Origin: Dactylosporangium sp040605635
GTDB lineage: Bacteria > Actinomycetota > Actinomycetes > Mycobacteriales > Micromonosporaceae
DNA: 64,000 nucleotides
Direction of reading: 5' to 3'
Assembly (NCBI RefSeq): GCF_040605635.1
Contig: NZ_JBEXDG010000006.1
Coordinates: forward strand, 1 to 64,000
Position 1 is the stretch's first letter, and each line of letters begins with the position of its first letter. The notes beneath the pieces are model-generated. The model was not told where the DNA came from, did not search any database, and saw nothing but the letters and a program-made list of their open reading frames with translations. Made by a program: the position numbers and the translations under genes. Positions 48,410 to 57,211 of the stretch are shown here, piece by piece.

Positions 48410-50500
48410 TCAGGCGAGGCCGACGCGGTCGAGGACCCAGGCGGTGACGAACGCCTCCTCGCGCCAGGCGTCATAGCGGCCGCTCGGGCCGCCGTGGCCT
48501 GCGCCCATTTCGGTTTTCAGCAGGACGTCGGAGCCGGGGGAGAGGCTGCGCAGGCGGGCGACCCACTTGGCCGGCTCGTGATACAGGACGCGGGTGTCGT
48601 TTAGGCTGGTCACGGCCAGGATCGCCGGATACGGACGGGCCGTGAGGTTCTCATACGGGGTGTAGGACTTCATGTACGAATACACCTCGGGGTCCGCGAG
48701 CGGATTGCCCCACTCCTCCCACTCGGTGACGGTGAGCGGCAGCGAGGGGTCGAGGATGGTGTTGAGGGCGTCGACGAAGGGGACCTGGGCGACGATGCCC
48801 GCGAAGGACTCCGGGGCGATGTTGGCCACGGCGCCCATGAGCAGGCCGCCGGCGGAGCCGCCGCGGGCGATGAGCTTGTCCGACGACGTCCAGCCGGCCT
48901 TGACCAGGTGCTCGGCGCAGGCGACGAAGTCGGTGAACGTGTTCTTCTTCGCCAGGAGCTTGCCCTCGTCATACCAGCGGCGGCCCATCTCGCCGCCGCC
49001 GCGGATGTGGGCTACGGCGAAGACGACGCCGCGGTCGAGCAGGGACAGGCGTGCGATGGAGAACCAGGGGTCCATCGAGGCCTCATAGGAGCCGTAGCCA
49101 TACAGCACCGCGGGGGCAGAGCCGTCGCGGGCGGTGCCGGCGCGCGCCACGATCGAGATCGGGACGCGGGTGCCGTCCTCGGCGAGGGCCCACTCGCGGT
49201 GCTGCTCATAGCGGGACGGGTCGAACTCGCCCAGGACCGGCTTCTGCTTGCGCAGGGTCAGCTCGCCGCTGCCGAGGTCGCAGTCGAAGACCGAGTCGGG
49301 CGTGACGAGCGAGACGTAGTGCAGGCGGAACGACGTGGTGTCGTATTCGAGGTTGGCCTCGGGGCCCGCGGAGTAGATCGGCTCGGGGAAGGCGATGTCA
49401 TAGGGCGCGGCGCCCTGCAGCGGCACGACGCGGATGCCGGTGAGCCCGTCGCGGCGCAGCGAGACGACCAGGTGGCCGGAGAACGCGTCGACGCCGAGCA
49501 AGCGGGTGCCCGGCTCGTGCTCGATGAGCGTCGTCCAGGCGCCGGGCGCGTCGACGGAGGTGTAGGACAGCGCGAAGTCCTCGGCCTCGTCGTTGTGCAG
49601 GATCAGGAACCGGTGGCCGTGGTGCTCCACCGAATACTCGATGCCCTGCCGGCGGGGCGCGATCGACCGGGGCGGGCCGGTCGGCGCGTCGGCCGGGATG
49701 ACCAGGACCTCGCTGGTCATCTTGCTGTGGATGTCGATGAGGATGAAACGCTCGGAGCGGGTCAGGTCGACGCCGACCCAGAAGCGCTCGTCGGTCTCCT
49801 CGTGGACGATCACGTCCTCGCTGGAGGCGGTGCCCATCGTGTGCCGCCAGACCCGGTAGGGCCGCCACGCCTCGTCGACCGTGATGTAGAACAGGGTCGA
49901 GCCGTCACCGGACCAGGCGGAGCCGTAGAACGCGTCCTCGACGGCGTCGGGCAGCAGCTCGCCGGTGTCGAGGTCCTTGACCCGCATGGTGAAGCGCTCG
50001 TCGCCGGCGAAGTCGGTGCTATAGGCCAGCAGGCGGCTGTCGGGGCTGATGTCGAATGTGCCCAGCGCGAAGAACTCGGAGTCGCCGGCGAGCGCGTTTC
50101 CGTCGAGGAGGACCTGCTCGTCGGGCAGGGCGCCGCCGTCGCCGACCTCGGGCGGGGTGGTCTGACCGGCCGTCACCGGGACGCGGCAGTGGATCCCATA
50201 CTGCTTGCCCTCTTCGGTGCGCGTGTAATACCAGAATCCGCCCTTGCGGGTCGGCACCGAGAGGTCCGTCTCCTTGGTGCGGGACTTGAGCTCGTTGAAC
50301 GCCGTCTCGCGCAGGCTCTCCAGGTGTGCGGTGGCGGCGGTGGTGAACGCGTTCTCCGCTTCCAGATAGGCGACCGTGTCTGGGTCTTCCTTGTCCTGGA
50401 GCCAGAAATACTCGTCGACCACGGTGTCGCCGTGGTGCGTCCGCTCGTGCGGAACCTGCTTCGCCGTCGGCGGCTGAGCGCCCGTCACACCTGAAGTCAC
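48410..50500 (-). CDS. ptrB: S9-family oligopeptidase (oligopeptidase B-like)
   Basis: The 696-residue protein has an N-terminal beta-propeller (about residues 70-410) and a C-terminal alpha/beta hydrolase domain. The catalytic Ser is in ARGGSAGGLLMGA (about residue 545), Asp in TSLNDTRVLYHEP, and His in GAGHGG. The block PFVDALNTILDPSLPLTVTEWEEWGNP is typical of oligopeptidase B, which cuts short peptides after Arg/Lys in the cytoplasm. No signal peptide is seen. I chose GTG 50500 because it starts the conserved region; the frame continues upstream to 50575 without support. Confidence 0.9.
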   Translation of the reverse strand: MTSGVTGAQPPTAKQVPHERTHHGDTVVDEYFWLQDKEDPDTVAYLEAENAFTTAATAHLESLRETAFNELKSRTKETDLSVPTRKGGFWYYTRTEEGKQYGIHCRVPVTAGQTTPPEVGDGGALPDEQVLLDGNALAGDSEFFALGTFDISPDSRLLAYSTDFAGDERFTMRVKDLDTGELLPDAVEDAFYGSAWSGDGSTLFYITVDEAWRPYRVWRHTMGTASSEDVIVHEETDERFWVGVDLTRSERFILIDIHSKMTSEVLVIPADAPTGPPRSIAPRRQGIEYSVEHHGHRFLILHNDEAEDFALSYTSVDAPGAWTTLIEHEPGTRLLGVDAFSGHLVVSLRRDGLTGIRVVPLQGAAPYDIAFPEPIYSAGPEANLEYDTTSFRLHYVSLVTPDSVFDCDLGSGELTLRKQKPVLGEFDPSRYEQHREWALAEDGTRVPISIVARAGTARDGSAPAVLYGYGSYEASMDPWFSIARLSLLDRGVVFAVAHIRGGGEMGRRWYDEGKLLAKKNTFTDFVACAEHLVKAGWTSSDKLIARGGSAGGLLMGAVANIAPESFAGIVAQVPFVDALNTILDPSLPLTVTEWEEWGNPLADPEVYSYMKSYTPYENLTARPYPAILAVTSLNDTRVLYHEPAKWVARLRSLSPGSDVLLKTEMGAGHGGPSGRYDAWREEAFVTAWVLDRVGLA

Positions 50501-50669
50501 GCCCAGCACGTTACCCGCACCCCCCGACACTTTCCGGTGCGAAGCCCCCCTCAAGACACCCCACGAAAAAAGCAACCAAGCGGGGAACTCGGCAGTCTGT
50601 CCAGGTAGGAGAAAGCGGCGCCGGTACCGTCATGGTCTCGAAGTTCGGGCGAGCCCATGGAGGAGTGCG

Positions 50670-51644
50670 GTGCGGCGTCGCGGGGTGTTGCACATCGGGG
50701 TGGCGGGACTGGCAGCGATGCTGGTCCAAGCGTGCGCCGGGGAGTCGAAGGCACCTGAAGTGCGGGGCGGCACGGCGTCGGGCTCCTCCGGCGCGGTCCA
50801 ACCGTCCTCCACATTCGACCCCTCGGCGTACGTGCCCGCCGCCGTGCCGATCGCAGAGCTCAAGAAGCTTTTCGGCTACGACGCCAAGGCGACCCTCAAC
50901 GCCCAGCTCACCGACAAGCGGACCGGCGACGGCGTGATCCTCGAGGACATCACGTTCTCCGACACGCGCGGTCGCGAGGAGATCCCGGCGTACGTGGTGG
51001 GCCCGGAGCGGTTCACCGGACGGCTGCCCGCCGTGGTCTACGCGCACGGCGGCGACGGCAACCGCGACACCCTGCTGAAGGAGGCGATGGCGGTCGCCAG
51101 GCTGGGCGCGCTGGTGTGCGTGCCGGAGCTGCCGCTCACCCCGACGGGCGACCCCCTCGCGGACAGCAAGGCGGCCGCCGACTCGGTGGTCGCCCTGCGC
51201 CGGGCCTTCGACCTGCTGATCCGCCGCTCCGACTGCGACGGCTCACGGGTGGGCTTCGCCGGGCACAGCTGGGGCGCCGCCCAGGGTGCCGTCCTGTACG
51301 GCATCGACTCCCGCATCACCGCGACCGTGCTCGCGTCAGGGTTCAGCAGGTTCTCCCGGTGGCTGGTCAGGGAGAAGACCCCGCAGGACTGGCACGCCTA
51401 CCTGGACGCATTGTCCCGCTTCGACGCGGTGCCGTACGTCGAAGTGACCGGTCGCAAGCCGATGCTGCTGCAGTTCGGCAGGCAGGACACCGAGACGACG
51501 GAGGCCGAGCGGGCCGAACTCGCCGGCGGTGTGGCCGGGCCCAAGGAACGCAAGGACTACGACACCGGCCACGACCTCGTCGGCTTCGAAGCGGCGAGCA
51601 GCGACCGGGTGATGTTCCTACGGAAGCAGTTGCGGCTCAAGTAA
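50670..51644 (+). CDS. Alpha/beta-hydrolase lipoprotein (dienelactone hydrolase/esterase-like)
   Basis: The 324-residue protein has an export signal with a lipobox-like LVQAC, so it is probably a lipoprotein. The hydrolase core shows LPAVVYAHGGDGNRDTLL, the nucleophile elbow VGFAGHSWGAAQG (Ser about residue 200), FGRQDTETT with the likely Asp, and DTGHDLVGF with His. It resembles dienelactone hydrolase/acetyl-xylan-esterase-type enzymes; the substrate is unknown. It begins with GTG. A perfect SOS box lies 16 bases after its stop. Confidence 0.75.
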   Translation: MRRRGVLHIGVAGLAAMLVQACAGESKAPEVRGGTASGSSGAVQPSSTFDPSAYVPAAVPIAELKKLFGYDAKATLNAQLTDKRTGDGVILEDITFSDTRGREEIPAYVVGPERFTGRLPAVVYAHGGDGNRDTLLKEAMAVARLGALVCVPELPLTPTGDPLADSKAAADSVVALRRAFDLLIRRSDCDGSRVGFAGHSWGAAQGAVLYGIDSRITATVLASGFSRFSRWLVREKTPQDWHAYLDALSRFDAVPYVEVTGRKPMLLQFGRQDTETTEAERAELAGGVAGPKERKDYDTGHDLVGFEAASSDRVMFLRKQLRLK

Positions 51645-51659
51645 GGACCCATTACGCTT

Positions 51660-51675
51660 TCGAACAGATGTTCGA
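51660..51675. promoter_or_regulatory. LexA (SOS) box
   Basis: TCGAACAGATGTTCGA is a perfect palindrome matching the actinobacterial LexA consensus TCGAAC-N4-GTTCGA. It lies between the esterase-like gene and the GlcE-like gene, 171 bases upstream of the latter. No recA, dnaE2, imuA or imuB gene is beside it. Confidence 0.7.
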
Positions 51676-51845
51676 TGTCGCGTGGTGCACCATGTGCATC
51701 TTTTCCTGCGCTCGATCATATTTGAACGCGTCGTTGGGAAAGCCTGAGTCATGCCCTCACCGGCGGATCCAGGCTTCCGCGAATCCCGCCGACGAGCACT
51801 TCCCCGTGTGGTCGTCTCGTCGGACGGTCCAGCTGGTGCTGGCCC

Positions 51846-53093
51846 GTGAGCAGGGAAGCGTGGGCAGCGGTGAGCGTGATCGAAGCGTTGGCGGAGGCGT
51901 GCGGGCCGGAGCACGTGTGGGAGGCCGGCCCCGCGGACAGGGTGGACGGCGTGCCGGCCGGCTGGGTGGTGGCACCCGGCACCGCCGAGGAGGTCTCCGG
52001 CGTCCTGCGCGCCGCGGCCGCCGCCGGACTGTCGGTCGTGCCGTCCGGCGCCGGCACCAAGCTCGACTGGGGACCGCCACCCACACACGTCGACGTCCTG
52101 ATCGACCTCGGCCGCATGAGCGGCGTCCTCGACCACGCACCCGACGAACTCGTCGCGACCGTCGCCGCCGGCACCCCGATGCGGGCACTGCGGGCGCACC
52201 TGCTGCGCGAAGGCCAACGCATCGCCCTCGATGTCGCCTCGCCCGGCGCGACCCTCGGCGGCGTCCTCGCCACCAACGAGGCCGGCCCGCTGCGCCACCG
52301 CTTCGGCACGCCCCGCGACCTGGTCGCCGGCGTGCGGGTCGCCCTGGACGAGGGCAGCCTGGAGCGGCACGTCGACGGGCACGACCTGACCCGGCAGATC
52401 TGCGGGTCGTTCGGCACCCTCGGCGTGATCACCGAAGCGACCGTCCGGCTCGAGCCGATGCCCTCCGCACGCGCCTGGGTGGTCCGCCCGGTGTCCACGC
52501 CGCGAGAGGTGCACCAGCTGACGGAAGCACTCGTCGGATCGTCGCTCGGCGCGGCCGCCATCGAGGCCGACCTGCCCGGCGGGGGCGCCGGACGACCCGC
52601 TGAGATCGCCGCGCTCTTCGAGGGCAGCCGGGCCGGCAGCGCCGCCCGGGCCGAAGCGGCCGCACACTTACTCGGCGGCGGCGCCGCCGTCGAGCACGCG
52701 CCGCCGGACTGGTGGGGACGGTATCCGTTCGACGCCGACGACGTGGCGTTGAAGATCTGGGGGCAGCCGAGTGAACTGTTCGCCGTCGTCTACGCCCTCC
52801 GCGACGCCGCCGGCATCCCCGTGCCGGTCCGCGGCTCGGTCGGCGCCGGCATCGCCCACGTGGCGCTGCCCGGCGGGATCCCGGCCGAGCGGCTCGACGG
52901 CATGCTCAACGCCGCGCGGACCGTGCTGATGGCCCGCGGCGGCGGCGGTTGCACACTGCTGCGCGGCCCAGCCGACCTGCGCGAACTCGTCGAAACGTAT
53001 GGTCCCGGCCGACTCACTGACGCGACCGTCCGGCTGAAGCTCGCCCTCGACCCCGAGGAGCGGATGGCGCCCGGCCGCCTGTCCACGTGCTAG
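51846..53093 (+). CDS. FAD-linked oxidase, glycolate oxidase subunit GlcE-like
   Basis: The 415-residue protein has a PCMH-type FAD-binding domain (GWVVAPGTAEEVSGVLRAAAAAGLSVVPSGAGTKLDWG; DVLIDLGRMSGVLDHAPDEL; DVASPGATLGGVLATNEAGPLRHRFG). It has a GlcE-like C-terminal part ending DPEERMAPGRLS. GlcE works with GlcD and the iron-sulfur protein GlcF in glycolate oxidation. Neither partner is adjacent, so it may act alone or with a distant complex. Two in-frame GTG starts (51846, 51870) are possible. An SOS box lies upstream. The gene converges with the GNAT gene with a four-base overlap. Confidence 0.8.
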   Translation: MSREAWAAVSVIEALAEACGPEHVWEAGPADRVDGVPAGWVVAPGTAEEVSGVLRAAAAAGLSVVPSGAGTKLDWGPPPTHVDVLIDLGRMSGVLDHAPDELVATVAAGTPMRALRAHLLREGQRIALDVASPGATLGGVLATNEAGPLRHRFGTPRDLVAGVRVALDEGSLERHVDGHDLTRQICGSFGTLGVITEATVRLEPMPSARAWVVRPVSTPREVHQLTEALVGSSLGAAAIEADLPGGGAGRPAEIAALFEGSRAGSAARAEAAAHLLGGGAAVEHAPPDWWGRYPFDADDVALKIWGQPSELFAVVYALRDAAGIPVPVRGSVGAGIAHVALPGGIPAERLDGMLNAARTVLMARGGGGCTLLRGPADLRELVETYGPGRLTDATVRLKLALDPEERMAPGRLSTC

Positions 53094-53617
53094 CGCGACT
53101 TCTCCGTCCACACCACCAGCTGGTCGACGCCGTCGATTTCGGTGGTGTACTGCCGGGAAGCCACCTCGACGAAGCCGAAGCGCCTGTGCAGGGCGATCAC
53201 CTGCTTGTTCCACGCCAGGGTGCGACCACCGACCGACGTGAGCTTCATCTCGTCGAACGCATAGGCGACCGCGGCCTTCTCCAGCTCCATCCACGCCGGC
53301 AGCAGCTCACCGCGCTCCTCGAGCCCGTCGACGTCGAGGAAGAACCCCCACTCGGCAGTGGCCGCCGCCTCGTCGTGGTCGTTGAACGTGACGACGCCGC
53401 AGTCATTGCCCTTGTACGAGAAGATCAGCGCCCGGCGGGACGGATCCGACTGGACCTTCGACCACCACTGTGCGTGACCCTCCGGGGTGATGAACGCGGT
53501 ATAGATACTGGCCCCGCGGGTCTTCGGGTGATTGCGCCAGCGGCGGATGATCTCGACATCCGATTCGTCGGCTTCGCGCAGCACTCGGAAACCTCCCCAG
53601 GGTCGGCCGTGACTCAT
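53090..53617 (-). CDS. GNAT N-acetyltransferase, PseH-like (amino-sugar acyltransferase)
   Basis: The 175-residue protein has the RimJ/PseH layout: FRVLREADESDVEIIRRWRNHPKTR at the start, FITPEGHAQWWSKV, and WGFFLDVDGLEERG, with the late VIALHRRFGFVEVASRQY signature. PseH enzymes acetylate 4-amino sugars in nonulosonic acid and related glycan pathways. It is divergent from the acyl carrier protein gene with a 73-base gap. With the WecE-type aminotransferase nearby, acylation of a 4-amino-4,6-dideoxy sugar is a reasonable role. The ATG at 53617 was chosen as the start of similarity. Confidence 0.75.
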   Translation of the reverse strand: MSHGRPWGGFRVLREADESDVEIIRRWRNHPKTRGASIYTAFITPEGHAQWWSKVQSDPSRRALIFSYKGNDCGVVTFNDHDEAAATAEWGFFLDVDGLEERGELLPAWMELEKAAVAYAFDEMKLTSVGGRTLAWNKQVIALHRRFGFVEVASRQYTTEIDGVDQLVVWTEKSR

Positions 53618-53690
53618 TGAAAGACCGGCCAACGGTACACTCGCACGCGGATGCCAGCCCGTCTTCCCGATCGAACAGGACCCTGAGCTG

Positions 53691-53936
53691 ATGAGCAACC
53701 TCGATCGTCTTCGTGTCGCCTTCCGCACCGCGCTGGCGCTGCCAGAGGATTATGACGTCGACAAGCTTGAATACCGGGGCATCGAGAAATGGGACTCACT
53801 GGCGCACCTTTCCCTGGTCGGCGAGATCGAGGACGCGTTCGACGTGATGATCGACACCGACGAGGTGATCGACCTCAGCTCGTTCGGCAAGGCCGTGGAG
53901 ATCCTCGGAAAGCACGACGTTGAGTTCTCCGGCTGA
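53691..53936 (+). CDS. Acyl carrier protein
   Basis: The 81-residue acidic protein has the carrier-protein motif EKWDSLAHLSLVGEIEDAF, with S36 as the likely phosphopantetheine attachment site. The helix-rich layout around it is intact. It is a dedicated ACP and not the housekeeping one, since it lies at the head of a row of acyl-processing genes. Its end overlaps the TTG start of the FabG-like gene by 17 bases, so the two are translationally coupled. Confidence 0.88.
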   Translation: MSNLDRLRVAFRTALALPEDYDVDKLEYRGIEKWDSLAHLSLVGEIEDAFDVMIDTDEVIDLSSFGKAVEILGKHDVEFSG

Positions 53937-54669
53937 CGGCAGGATCGCGCTCGTCACCGGATCCTCGCGAGGAATCGGTCGGGCCGTAGCGCGCAAGCTC
54001 GCTACCGAGGGTTACGAACTCGTCCTCCACGGCATGCGGGAGGGCTCGGCCAAGACCACGGCCGACGAGATCGCCGCCGACTTCGGCATCGACCCGCTCG
54101 TCGTGCACGGCGACGTCAGCGACGCCGCCGAGGTCAAGGCCATGCTGCGGCTCGTCTTCGAGCGCCACCGCCGCCTCGACGCCCTGGTCGTCAACGCCGG
54201 CGTCCACGAAGCCGGCCTGCTCGGCATGATGGGCGACGCCGCCGTCGAGCGGCTGTTCGCGGTCAACGCCGTCGGTGCCACCTACACGGTCAACGGCGCG
54301 GTCAAGCTCCTGCGGCGCGGCAACGCACCGTCGGTCGTCCTGCTGTCCTCCGTCATGGGCACCGCCGGCGCCGCCGGTCAGGTCGTCTACGGCGCGACCA
54401 AGGCAGCCGTCGCGGGGTTCGCCCGCGCCGCCGCGAAGGAGCTCGGACCCGCCGGCATCAGGGTCAACGCGGTCGCCCCCGGCTTCATCGCCACCGAGAT
54501 GCTCGAATCCCTCGACGAGACCGGCCGCGCCGAGCGGGTCGCCGCGACCGCCCTGCGCCGCCTCGGCGAGCCCGAAGACGTCGCCGACGTGATCGCGTTC
54601 CTGCTCTCCGATGCGTCCAGGTTCGTCACCGGCCAGGTGATCGAAGTCGACGGTGGCCTGGTCGTATGA
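53920..54669 (+). CDS. FabG-like 3-oxoacyl-ACP reductase (SDR)
   Basis: The 249-residue protein is a classical SDR of the FabG type, with cofactor loop VTGSSRGIGRAVAR, VVNAGVHEAG, the Ser in VVLLSSVMG, and the YGATKAAVAG pair (Y157, K161). The C-terminus is FVTGQVIEVDGGLVV. It begins with TTG at 53920 inside the end of the ACP gene. The likely role is to reduce a 3-keto acyl group on the adjacent ACP, giving a 3-hydroxyacyl unit. Only about 110 bases separate it from the ligase gene. Confidence 0.85.
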   Translation: MSSPADGRIALVTGSSRGIGRAVARKLATEGYELVLHGMREGSAKTTADEIAADFGIDPLVVHGDVSDAAEVKAMLRLVFERHRRLDALVVNAGVHEAGLLGMMGDAAVERLFAVNAVGATYTVNGAVKLLRRGNAPSVVLLSSVMGTAGAAGQVVYGATKAAVAGFARAAAKELGPAGIRVNAVAPGFIATEMLESLDETGRAERVAATALRRLGEPEDVADVIAFLLSDASRFVTGQVIEVDGGLVV

Positions 54670-54779
54670 CACGCCGTGATGAGTCACCTACGGAATTCAT
54701 GATTGTTTTTTCGGGAGTGCTACGGTGAGGAAAATCCGCGTCCACCTCAACGGCACCAGTACGCCGCGGAGCTGACAGC

Positions 54780-56168
54780 ATGACGCTGCTGCACCCTGAC
54801 GCCAGGCTGATCGACGCGGCGACCGACGCCGAGCTCGGTGGCGTGCCGCTGCGCGAGGCCGTGCACGCCGCCGTCGCCGGTTTCGCCGAGCTCACGCCCG
54901 GTGTGGTGTTCCTGCGCACGCCGACCACCGTCGAGGCGATCGTCCGCTACATCGGCGCGTTCGAGGCGGGCCGTCCCCTCGCCCTGCTCGACCCGGGCCT
55001 GCCCGCCGAGATCCTCGCCGACTTCATCGAGCGCTTCGAGCCCGCGGCGGTGTGCGGCCCCCTGCCGGAGGACGCGCACAAGGGGTACACCCGCCGCGGC
55101 GAAGACCTGTGGGAACGCGACACGCCGTCGAGCACCGCACCGCACCCCGACCTCGCCACGCTCCTCGCGACGTCGGGCTCCACCGGCAGCCCGAAGCTGG
55201 TCCGGCTGTCGCGCGAGGCGATCCTGGCCAACACCACGTCGATCATCGAGGCACTCGGCATCACCGGCGCCGACGTCGCGGTGAGCAGCCTGCCGTTCTA
55301 CTACAGCTTCGGCATGTCGGTGCTCAACACGCACCTCGCCGCCGGCGCGACCGTGGTCGTGGAGTCCGAAGGCCTGGTCGCGCGCTCGTTCTGGCCCGCG
55401 ATCACGAAGCACGGGGTGACCTCGCTCGCGCTGGTGCCGTCGCAGTACGAGATGCTGCGCCGCCTGCGGTTCGACCCGCAGCGCTACCCGAGCCTGCGCA
55501 CGCTGACCCAGGCCGGCGGCCGGTTGCGGGCCGAGCTCGTCCAGGACTTCCATGATCGGATGGCGGCCGTCGACGGCCGGCTGTTCGTCATGTACGGGCA
55601 GACCGAGGCCGCTCCCCGCCTGACCACCCTGCCGGCCGGACGGCTCGCCGAGAAGCCCGGCTCGGTCGGCCCCGCCGTGCCCGGCGGCACGATCACCGTC
55701 CGGCTCGAGGACGGCGCCGAGACCACCGCGCCCGGCGTCGTCGGCGAGGTGCTCTACCGCGGCCCCAACGTGATGATGGGCTACGCCGAGACCGCCGCCG
55801 ACCTGGCCCGCGGCGACGACAACGGCGGCCTGCTGGAGACCGGCGACCTCGGCCACCTCGACGAGGACGGCTACCTGTTCATCGACGGCCGGCTCAAGCG
55901 CTTCGGCAAGGTGTTCGGCGTCCGGCTCAACCTCGACGACATCGAGCAACTGGCCGCCGCTACCGGGCCCGGCGCCGTCGCGGCGATCTCCGGCGACGAC
56001 AAGATCATTATTTTCGTGGAGAGTGACGGCGACCTCGCACCGCGGGTCACCCGGCTCGCGGACCAGCTGAAACTGCACTGGACGGGCTTCGAGATGCGCG
56101 GCATCCCCGCGCTGCCGCTGCTCAGCAACGGCAAGGTCGACTACCGAGCGTTGGAGTCCGCACGATGA
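54780..56168 (+). CDS. AMP-dependent acyl-activating ligase
   Basis: The 462-residue protein belongs to the ANL adenylate-forming family. It has the P-loop LATSGSTGSPKLVRLSREA (about residues 128-145), the later VMYGQTEAAPRLTTLP, and LLETGDLGHLDEDGYLFIDGR followed by LKRFGKVFGVRLNL. The C-terminal lid is short but complete enough to end at KVDYRALESAR. It should activate a carboxylic acid as acyl-AMP and load it on CoA or the adjacent ACP. The stop overlaps the LuxE start (ATGA), and the gap before it may hold a weak promoter. Confidence 0.85.
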   Translation: MTLLHPDARLIDAATDAELGGVPLREAVHAAVAGFAELTPGVVFLRTPTTVEAIVRYIGAFEAGRPLALLDPGLPAEILADFIERFEPAAVCGPLPEDAHKGYTRRGEDLWERDTPSSTAPHPDLATLLATSGSTGSPKLVRLSREAILANTTSIIEALGITGADVAVSSLPFYYSFGMSVLNTHLAAGATVVVESEGLVARSFWPAITKHGVTSLALVPSQYEMLRRLRFDPQRYPSLRTLTQAGGRLRAELVQDFHDRMAAVDGRLFVMYGQTEAAPRLTTLPAGRLAEKPGSVGPAVPGGTITVRLEDGAETTAPGVVGEVLYRGPNVMMGYAETAADLARGDDNGGLLETGDLGHLDEDGYLFIDGRLKRFGKVFGVRLNLDDIEQLAAATGPGAVAAISGDDKIIIFVESDGDLAPRVTRLADQLKLHWTGFEMRGIPALPLLSNGKVDYRALESAR

Positions 56169-57211
56169 GCGTGTTCACCCTGCCGCAGCCCGACCGTGAG
56201 GCCCAGCTGCTGCCCCGCCTGGTCGAGCTGACCGAGCAGCACCGGGTGCGGGGCGCGGCATACGCCAACATCCTCGCCGCCACGGGTCACCAGCCCGGCC
56301 GCGACTACGCCAAGGTCAGTGACCTGCCCTGGCTGCCGGTCCGGCTGTTCAAGACCCACGAGCTCAGGAGCATCCCCGAGGACGAGGTCTTCAAGGTCCT
56401 GACCTCCAGCGGCACCACCGGCGACGTCAGCCGCATCTACCTGGACAAGGCCGCCGCGGCCGCGCAGACCAGGATGCTCGGTCAGACCCTCCAGGCCGTC
56501 CTCGGCCCGAAGCGGCTGCCGATGCTCATCGTCGACACGACCGCGATCATCAAGAACCGCCGCTCGTTCAGCGCCCGCGGCGCCGGCGTCCTCGGCATGA
56601 TCACGTTCGGCCGTGACCACGTCTGGGCCCTCGACGAGGACAGCAAGCCCGACCTCGAAGCCGTCCGCGGGTTCCTCGCGAAGCACGGCGACAAGCCCTT
56701 CCTGGTCTTCGGCTTCACGTTCATGGTGTGGCTCTATCTGTACGAACTGGCGCGCGACAACGACCTCGACCTCAGCAACGGCATCCTGGTGCACTCCGGG
56801 GGCTGGAAGAAGCTGGTGGACCAGCAGGTCGACAACGCCGAGTTCCGCCGGGCGTTCCAGGCCGACACCGGGCTGACCCGCATCCACAACTTCTACGGCA
56901 TGGTCGAGCAGATCGGCGTCGTCTACCTCGAAGGCCCCGACGGCAACTCGTTGTACTGCCCCGATTTCGCCGACGTCGTGATCCGCGACCCGGAGACGTG
57001 GGAGCCGCTGCCGCCCGGCAGGCCGGGGCTGGTCGAGGTGATCAGCACGCTGCCGGAGTCGTACCCGGGTCACGTCCTGCTCACCGAGGACATGGGCGTC
57101 ATCAACGGCATCGACGACGGCGCCTGGCCGGGCAAGCGCTTCTCCATCCTGGGCCGGCTGCCCCGTGCCGAGGCCCGGGGCTGCAGCGACACGTTTGTGG
57201 GAGCATCGTGA
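56165..57211 (+). CDS. LuxE-like acyl-protein synthetase
   Basis: The 348-residue protein shows the LuxE/PaaK adenylate-forming motif LTSSGTTGDVSRIYLDKAAA (about residues 79-98). A later domain carries VLGMITFGRDHVWALDEDSKPDL and ends GRAEARGCSDTF-like. In luminous bacteria LuxE activates a fatty acid as acyl-AMP, holds it on a Cys and passes it to LuxC. Here the lux light genes luxA, luxB and luxD are absent. The start overlaps the ligase stop and the stop overlaps the LuxC start, so all are translationally coupled. Confidence 0.82.
   Translation: MSVFTLPQPDREAQLLPRLVELTEQHRVRGAAYANILAATGHQPGRDYAKVSDLPWLPVRLFKTHELRSIPEDEVFKVLTSSGTTGDVSRIYLDKAAAAAQTRMLGQTLQAVLGPKRLPMLIVDTTAIIKNRRSFSARGAGVLGMITFGRDHVWALDEDSKPDLEAVRGFLAKHGDKPFLVFGFTFMVWLYLYELARDNDLDLSNGILVHSGGWKKLVDQQVDNAEFRRAFQADTGLTRIHNFYGMVEQIGVVYLEGPDGNSLYCPDFADVVIRDPETWEPLPPGRPGLVEVISTLPESYPGHVLLTEDMGVINGIDDGAWPGKRFSILGRLPRAEARGCSDTFVGAS

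Noticed and set aside
48118..48474. Proteins encoded by the degenerate repeat tract
   Set aside because: Several frames stay open on both strands only because of the GC-rich repeats; there is no ribosome site or recognisable domain.
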